Assembly: GCA_022561095.1 (NCBI GenBank)
Contig: JADFRV010000099.1
Location: 1 to 8,162, forward strand
DNA from: Chloroflexota bacterium
Lineage (GTDB): Bacteria > Chloroflexota > Dehalococcoidia > SM23-28-2 > RBG-16-64-32
Reading direction: 5' to 3'
DNA: 8,162 nucleotides
Position 1 is the stretch's first letter. Each line of letters starts with the position of its first letter. The notes under the pieces are model-generated. The model worked only from the letters and a program-made list of their open reading frames with translations, was not told the origin of the DNA and ran no database searches. The position numbers and the translations under genes were made by a program. Below are positions 5,042 through 8,162 of this stretch, in pieces.

Positions 5042-6073
5042 ATGAGGGTAAAGGTCTTCGCCGTAGGTGCGGCACTGCTTGCGACGGCCCTGCTGGCCGC
5101 TTGCGGAGGGTCAGGTGACAGCGGCCCGTCAGAGGACACAGGAGACGACGGGGGTACTCAAGATACTGCCAGCGATGAACCCCTTAGCGACGACGAAAGC
5201 GACTTCCTACGCCAAGTGGGTATCGCATTCAGCCAGAGCCAGGCCAATTTCAGCGCTTTCGAGCGAATCCTTAGCCAAGAGCAGGAGAGCGCTGAGGCGT
5301 TGCTCAGTGCCCTGAGCGAGGCCGGGGCCGGCACTTCGTTCGACCCCGTTATCGAAGCTCTTGAGGAACTCGAACCACCGGAGCGGTTCCGCGCCGACCA
5401 CGAAGTCGCGCTGGAGGCTATGCGAGCCGTCGCCGCCGCTGATAGGGAGATAGGGCAAGCGGCGGAAGACGGTGATATCGTCGCTTTTACTGTGGGCAAC
5501 ATGCAGTTGGGTTTGCTCCAGGGCGAACTCGCCCTGGGCGTTTCCCCCGAATACTGCGAAGCACTTTCCAACGACCCGGTAGACAGGCCGCTCTGCGAAC
5601 GAGACGCGGCCGGAGGCGAGTACGGCCTGGCGCTTCACTCAATCATGAGCCGGTTCGAAGCTGAGTTCTCGCCTCGGGTCGGAGCGCTGACAGGACCGGA
5701 CACGGGTCTGTTCGCAGCGGTTACGTTCGCGCCTGTCCTCACGGCCGAGGACTACTCCCGCCTGGACGCCGCCGTGGGAGCCGACATCGAGGAAGTGCTG
5801 GAAAGGACGCGCCGAGATATTCAGGCGCTGGACGCCCCCGCCGAGTTCCAGGCAGACCACGACCGCCTCCTGCGGTACATCGATGACATGCGGAGTGCTG
5901 TTCAGGCGGCGCTTGAAGCGGGAGAGCAGCAGGACTCGATAGGGCGCATGGAGGAGGTGGACCGTGCAAGGATGGTCTTCTGTGGGGTCGCAGATGATTT
6001 CTCTCTTGAGTTCGAGTCCATCGTTGAAGTTCACTTCGACGTACCAGACCCTAGGTTCTGCGCCGGGTTGTAG
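5042..6073 (+). CDS. Two-domain secreted lipoprotein, 343 aa
   Basis: The start chosen is ATG 5042, preceded by GAGGGG (5031-5036) at 5-base spacing and leading directly into a lipoprotein signal peptide. The frame extends upstream to GTG 4886, but that adds a non-signal-like stretch. Residues 1-20 are MRVK followed by a hydrophobic segment ending in lipobox LAAC with C21 as the lipidated residue. An acidic Gly/Ser/Thr/Asp linker (22-52) follows, typical of a surface-anchored domain. The rest is helical and contains two similar units: ELEPPERFRADHEVALEAM (109-127) matches ALDAPAEFQADHDRLLRYI (262-280), each followed by a charged helix. Cysteines 172 and 185 lie between the units and 314 and 340 near the end, possibly forming disulfides. 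I know no function; an extracytoplasmic binding role is a guess. A short inverted repeat GATAG/CTATC (4981-4997) lies in the upstream gap, which otherwise shows no clear promoter. Confidence 0.85.
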   Translation: MRVKVFAVGAALLATALLAACGGSGDSGPSEDTGDDGGTQDTASDEPLSDDESDFLRQVGIAFSQSQANFSAFERILSQEQESAEALLSALSEAGAGTSFDPVIEALEELEPPERFRADHEVALEAMRAVAAADREIGQAAEDGDIVAFTVGNMQLGLLQGELALGVSPEYCEALSNDPVDRPLCERDAAGGEYGLALHSIMSRFEAEFSPRVGALTGPDTGLFAAVTFAPVLTAEDYSRLDAAVGADIEEVLERTRRDIQALDAPAEFQADHDRLLRYIDDMRSAVQAALEAGEQQDSIGRMEEVDRARMVFCGVADDFSLEFESIVEVHFDVPDPRFCAGL

Positions 6074-6078
6074 GCGAC

Positions 6079-6097
6079 GAGCGCCGCTCGAGCGCTC
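6079..6097 (+). terminator. Terminator-like hairpin after the lipoprotein gene
   Basis: GAGCGC (6079-6084) pairs perfectly with GCGCTC (6092-6097) around a 7-base loop, beginning six bases after the TAG at 6071-6073. There is no T-tract, so its strength is uncertain. Confidence 0.4.
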
Positions 6098-6176
6098 CTC
6101 CACGGCTATCACGGTGTCCGAGGTGAGGTGGGCCGGCTACGTGCCGGTAGCGCGAATGGTGTAGGATAGGGCCGCC

Positions 6177-6515
6177 ATGGAGCCGCGCATCCAGTACGCC
6201 CAGACCAGCGACGGGTGGAGCATTGCGTTCTCGACGTTGGGGGAAGGGATGCCCTTTGTCCACATGCCGTTCCCATTCACCCATCTCCAATTGGATTGGG
6301 AAATGCCTGAATTCCGAAGCTGGATTGAGCGGCTAGCAGATAAGAGAATGCTCGTCCGCTATGACGGCAGGGGCACCGGGCTGTCCGACCGCGACGTGAC
6401 CGATTTCTCGCTCGACGCAGGAGTGCGGGACCTGGAGGCGGTAGTGGCCCGCCTGGGCCTGGAGCGTTTCGCTCTCTTTGCGCTCTGGGAACTTAGGTGG
6501 CAGGAGCGGAGCTGA
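6177..6515 (+). pseudogene. Internally deleted alpha/beta hydrolase-adenylate cyclase fusion gene
   Basis: The 112-residue ORF begins like the N-terminus of a family of alpha/beta hydrolases fused to a class III nucleotide cyclase domain: MEPRIQYAQTSDG, GEGMPFVHMP (23-32), MLVRYDGRGTGLSDRD (58-73) with the conserved RGTGLSD turn, and LEAVVARLGLERFAL (86-100). Homology stops just before the nucleophile-elbow motif (GxSxG) should appear. The remaining residues, WELRWQERS, resemble the last residues of full-length members, whose cyclase domains often end in 'VRLYEVRW..'. The simplest reading is that codons for most of the hydrolase and the whole cyclase have been deleted in frame, joining the first about 103 codons to the last about 9. 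Full-length relatives are several hundred residues. No catalytic residues remain, so it is called a pseudogene, although it could still be translated. TAGGAT at 6162-6167 is -10-like, 9 bases before the ATG. The next remnant starts within its stop. Confidence 0.7.
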
Positions 6516-6586
6516 TGGAACCGCGCATCCAGTACGCGAAGACGGAAGAGCCGCAGCGACTGTTCGCGGCGCGCCCATGGTCGTGA
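6515..6586 (+). pseudogene. Micro-remnant of a second hydrolase-cyclase paralogue
   Basis: The ATG at 6515 shares its A with the preceding TGA (6513-6515). The first ten residues, MEPRIQYAKT, repeat the start of the previous gene except Q9 to K, and at DNA level 26 of the first 30 bases agree. After these ten residues the frame reads EEPQRLFAARPWS and stops at 6584-6586. That ending resembles the C-terminus of the cyclase domain in this family (pattern 'EPVRLFEVRW'), suggesting a second, even larger in-frame internal deletion. At 23 codons it cannot encode the enzyme. The N-terminal match is seen directly; the C-terminal assignment is inference from a short motif. Confidence 0.5.
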
Positions 6587-6589
6587 AAC

Positions 6590-6599
6590 GGCCGCGGCC
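6590..6599. repeat. Perfect 10-base palindrome GGCCGCGGCC
   Basis: GGCCGCGGCC at 6590-6599 lies four bases after the stop of the micro-remnant. It could be a weak terminator stem or a restriction-type site; in GC-rich DNA it may be chance. The rest of the 6587-6693 gap shows no gene. Confidence 0.4.
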
Positions 6600-6693
6600 A
6601 AGCGAACGAGCAAGACTAGCTGGCGCTGAAGAAGTAGGCGGCTTCAAGGCGAGGGTGTGCAGGTCTCGTCCTCGTTCTCTCTGCTACACTCCG

Positions 6694-6726
6694 ACCTCCA
6701 CAGCAGGAGGTGGCGAGCATGGAGGG
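6694..6726 (+). promoter_or_regulatory. Hairpin masking the first of two Shine-Dalgarno sites
   Basis: ACCTCC (6694-6699) is perfectly complementary to GGAGGT (6706-6711) around the loop ACAGCA. GGAGG 6706-6710 is the Shine-Dalgarno of the minigene at 6719. A second SD, GGAGGG (6721-6726), serves the GTG at 6733, and CCTCC (6695-6699) could pair with it instead. This allows alternative structures that switch access to either site. An extended -10-like TGCTACACT (6682-6690) could place the transcription start near 6697, which would remove most of the left arm from the RNA. The switch therefore requires a start further upstream. Confidence 0.45.
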
Positions 6727-6736
6727 TGAAGTGTGA
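6719..6736 (+). CDS. Five-codon minigene (MEGEV) overlapping the next start
   Basis: ATG GAG GGT GAA GTG TGA runs from 6719 to 6736. It has an excellent Shine-Dalgarno AGGAGG (6705-6710) at 8-base spacing, and its stop overlaps the GTG start of the 176-residue gene at 6733. The arrangement is that of a leader peptide that couples or gates downstream translation. It could also be a chance ORF created by two purine-rich SD-like sequences. Confidence 0.4.
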   Translation: MEGEV

Positions 6737-7263
6737 GTTTCATCCTGAACATTCTGTTTGGCAAGAAGGCCGATGCTGAGGAACTCGAAGCGCTACGACC
6801 GTACCTCAAGTCCGAGTTAGCGCTGGCAGGCAAGCAGACTCGCGCCTCTGAGACTTTCAACTCAGCTGTCGCCGAGCTAGGAATGCGTGTCCTGTCGGGC
6901 GAAGCAGACGGACCGACCCGCATTCAGATGGATGAGGCAGCAACGACCTATGAAGCTACTATGCTTCGTGTTCAACAGTTGCACGAGCACGGTGCGATTC
7001 ATGCGCCCGAGGCGGCAGCGGAGTTTTACACGGCACAGCATCTGGTCTATGGCGATCACCTCGCATGGGCGAGGGCGCAACAGGTCCTGTATCAGTCTCA
7101 GGCTGCTCCAGCTGCAGTAGAGACGCTCGCGGATGCGGACGAGCGCCTTCACGCTGACAAACGTCAAGCAGACAAGCTCAGAGCAAAGCTAGTGGGCTAC
7201 ATGGGGATGTCACGTCACGACTTGACCGAAATGATGCGTGAAGCGGGGGCATTCGACGCGTGA
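6733..7263 (+). CDS. Orphan all-helical protein, 176 aa
   Basis: The GTG start at 6733 has GGAGGG (6721-6726) at 6-base spacing; the stop is TGA 7261-7263. The sequence starts MSFILNILFGKKADAEELEAL, a short hydrophobic stretch rather than a signal peptide. It continues as Ala/Glu/Gln-rich helices (about 15-50, 65-90, 97-125, 130-155) and ends in YMGMSRHDLTEMMREAGAFDA. It is soluble and probably a helical bundle, with no Cys and no enzyme motif. I do not recognise the family. GC content is somewhat lower than in the ruvB operon (37 of 60 bases in two sampled blocks against 43 of 60 in ruvB), and it lies between fragments of broken hydrolase-cyclase genes. That suggests it arrived with, or survived, a local rearrangement. 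Its stop lies two bases from the broken end of the next, opposite-strand fragment. Confidence 0.65.
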   Translation: MSFILNILFGKKADAEELEALRPYLKSELALAGKQTRASETFNSAVAELGMRVLSGEADGPTRIQMDEAATTYEATMLRVQQLHEHGAIHAPEAAAEFYTAQHLVYGDHLAWARAQQVLYQSQAAPAAVETLADADERLHADKRQADKLRAKLVGYMGMSRHDLTEMMREAGAFDA

Positions 7264-7265
7264 CA

Positions 7266-7760
7266 CTACGGATGCTTGATCTCGGAGCCGTAGTTGGCAG
7301 AAAGAGCTGCGCGGACGATGTCGTTGTGGGCGCGGCGTACTTCTTGCGCCGCTGCGTCGCCGAGCCGCTGGGTGAGCGCGGTGGAGGACTGCATGTCGGT
7401 AAAGAGGATGGTATGAGTATCGGCGGCGGTCCGTTGTGGCTGAGCGACAGGCCCGGGTTCGCCTTCGCTGAGGAACTCCCTGACCGCGTCAGCGTAATCT
7501 TCGTTGTCCGTGTACCAACCGGGGTTGGTCCCTTCGATCGCGAGGAAGCGAGCATTGGGAATGAGCGACGCGACGGCGCGACCGGCGTCTATGGGAACAT
7601 TGCGGTCGCCACGGCGGTGGATGACGAGCGTTGGCGCCGCGATCTGGCGCATCTCGGCCACCACTTCCGCCAGCAAAGCGCCCGTTTCTGCTGCGGGATC
7701 GATAGGAAACCTATTTCCGGTTCCAACGCGAAGCTTTCGGTCATCCGTCGAAAAAGACAT
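7266..7760 (-). pseudogene. Middle fragment of a hydrolase-adenylate cyclase fusion gene
   Basis: On the - strand, 164 residues run from the ATG at 7760 to a TAG at 7268-7266; the frame is open five codons further upstream to TAA 7776-7778. Residues 41-95 match the last part of the alpha/beta hydrolase (APTLVIHRRGDRNVPIDAGR, then IPNARFLAIEG). The catalytic-His segment is degenerate (EGTNPGWYTDN). After a Pro/Glu linker the class III cyclase domain begins: HTILFTDMQSSTALTQRLGD (116-135), with D122 the first metal-binding aspartate. The frame ends at YGSEIKHP, exactly where the family continues with TGDG, the second metal aspartate. Half the cyclase is therefore missing, as are most of the hydrolase and its nucleophile. 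It cannot be active. A + strand frame over the same bases (7260-7886) is a shadow. Confidence 0.75.
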
Positions 7761-7830
7761 TCCACCATACTCCCCTTATGCCGAACGGGTTCATCGGGAG
7801 AAGCCCGACTCGTGAGACCCGGTGCCAAGC

Positions 7831-8162
7831 ATGATGAAAGAGGAAGGAAAAAAGGTGCCTTTCTGGGTCGAAGAAATGGTAAATAGAGAAAGGCGCACAT
7901 TTTATGATACTACTGGAGGCCAAAAGACCTTCTACCATATCCCTGATAAAGTGGGTAAAACAATAAAAAGTCATGAGAAATCCATCAACCTTTCGATTGA
8001 GAAATCTAAGGGGAATGAAATTAAACGGGATTGGAGCGCCAGTCTTATAGACTTGGGTGATGGCGTTCTGAACGTAGAATTTCATAGTATTCTCCAACCA
8101 ACATTAAATCCTATTGATACATCATTAGCAGACACAATTAATGATGCTTTAGACCTGGTGGA
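7831..8162 (+). pseudogene. 5'-truncated FadN-like 3-hydroxyacyl-CoA dehydrogenase/enoyl-CoA hydratase, runs off the window
   Basis: From ATG 7831 the frame is open to the window end (110 codons), with AT-rich codons. The sequence KKVPFWVEEM, then RRTFYDTTGG, and later SASLIDLGDGVLNVEFHS (about 68-85) match the linker and the start of the enoyl-CoA hydratase domain in fused beta-oxidation enzymes of the FadN/YusL type. In those proteins about 400 residues of dehydrogenase precede this point; here an in-frame TGA lies at 7813-7815 and nothing upstream resembles a dehydrogenase. The family normally reads '..RMKEEG' here, so homology appears to start right at the ATG. GC content drops at the same place (20/60 at 7921-7980 against 40/60 at 7621-7680). 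Either the gene was cut by recombination or the contig is chimeric here. Whether the remaining part is expressed is unknown. Confidence 0.65.

Noticed and set aside
7260..7886. 208-residue open frame on the + strand
   Set aside because: The opposite strand encodes recognisable hydrolase and cyclase motifs; this frame has none and is a shadow.
7741..8097. 118-residue frame on the - strand at the AT-rich end
   Set aside because: The + strand there encodes recognisable enoyl-CoA hydratase fusion sequence; this frame crosses the compositional break and has no motif.
1..8162. CRISPR array, transposase or insertion-sequence ends
   Set aside because: I found no regularly spaced repeats, no transposase-like frame and no terminal inverted repeats around the rearranged 6177-7831 zone.

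Overview
The window is GC-rich bacterial DNA (hand counts of about 65-72% GC in 60-base samples) until about base 7830, after which it falls sharply (20/60 and 26/60 in two samples). A coenzyme F420-type oxidoreductase, a Rid-family protein of a type I associate with Chloroflexota and actinobacteria, a Gly/Asp-rich lipoprotein and remnants of an alpha/beta-hydrolase-adenylate cyclase fusion family suggest an environmental Chloroflexota-like (possibly Dehalococcoidia) or actinobacterium-like genome. No rRNA or tRNA is present to settle this, so the lineage is inference.

Layout. 1-522: two unrecognised, translationally coupled genes on the + strand, the first entering from outside the window. 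523-940: a gap between convergent genes, with hairpins. 941-1471 (-): a small protein with a Cys3-His zinc-type knot. 1472-1916: a divergent intergenic region with promoters, a small repeat and a long-loop hairpin. 1917-4201: a tight operon of ruvB (Holliday-junction helicase motor), an F420-type nitroreductase and an endonuclease/exonuclease/phosphatase-fold protein, driven by a good sigma-70 promoter. 4202-4476: a regulatory gap with a weak terminator, a pair of DnaA-box-like repeats, a promoter candidate and two hairpins ahead of a RidA-like gene (4477-4863). 5042-6073: a secreted lipoprotein built from two similar halves.

6177-8162 is a decay or rearrangement zone. Two consecutive + strand ORFs both start like the hydrolase-cyclase family, and both appear to jump from an N-terminal piece to a C-terminal piece of that family. 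A third fragment, on the - strand, carries the middle of such a protein (end of the hydrolase, start of the cyclase). Between them lies an intact 176-residue orphan gene. Its start is preceded by a five-codon minigene whose Shine-Dalgarno sequence can be hidden in a perfect hairpin. At about 7831 the GC content drops and a FadN-like 3-hydroxyacyl-CoA dehydrogenase/enoyl-CoA hydratase begins in mid-protein, which suggests either a recombination breakpoint or an assembly chimera.

I do not see a convincing new multi-gene system. The points most worth following are the double internal deletion of the cyclase genes, the orphan gene with its leader and SD hairpin, and the compositional break at 7831.
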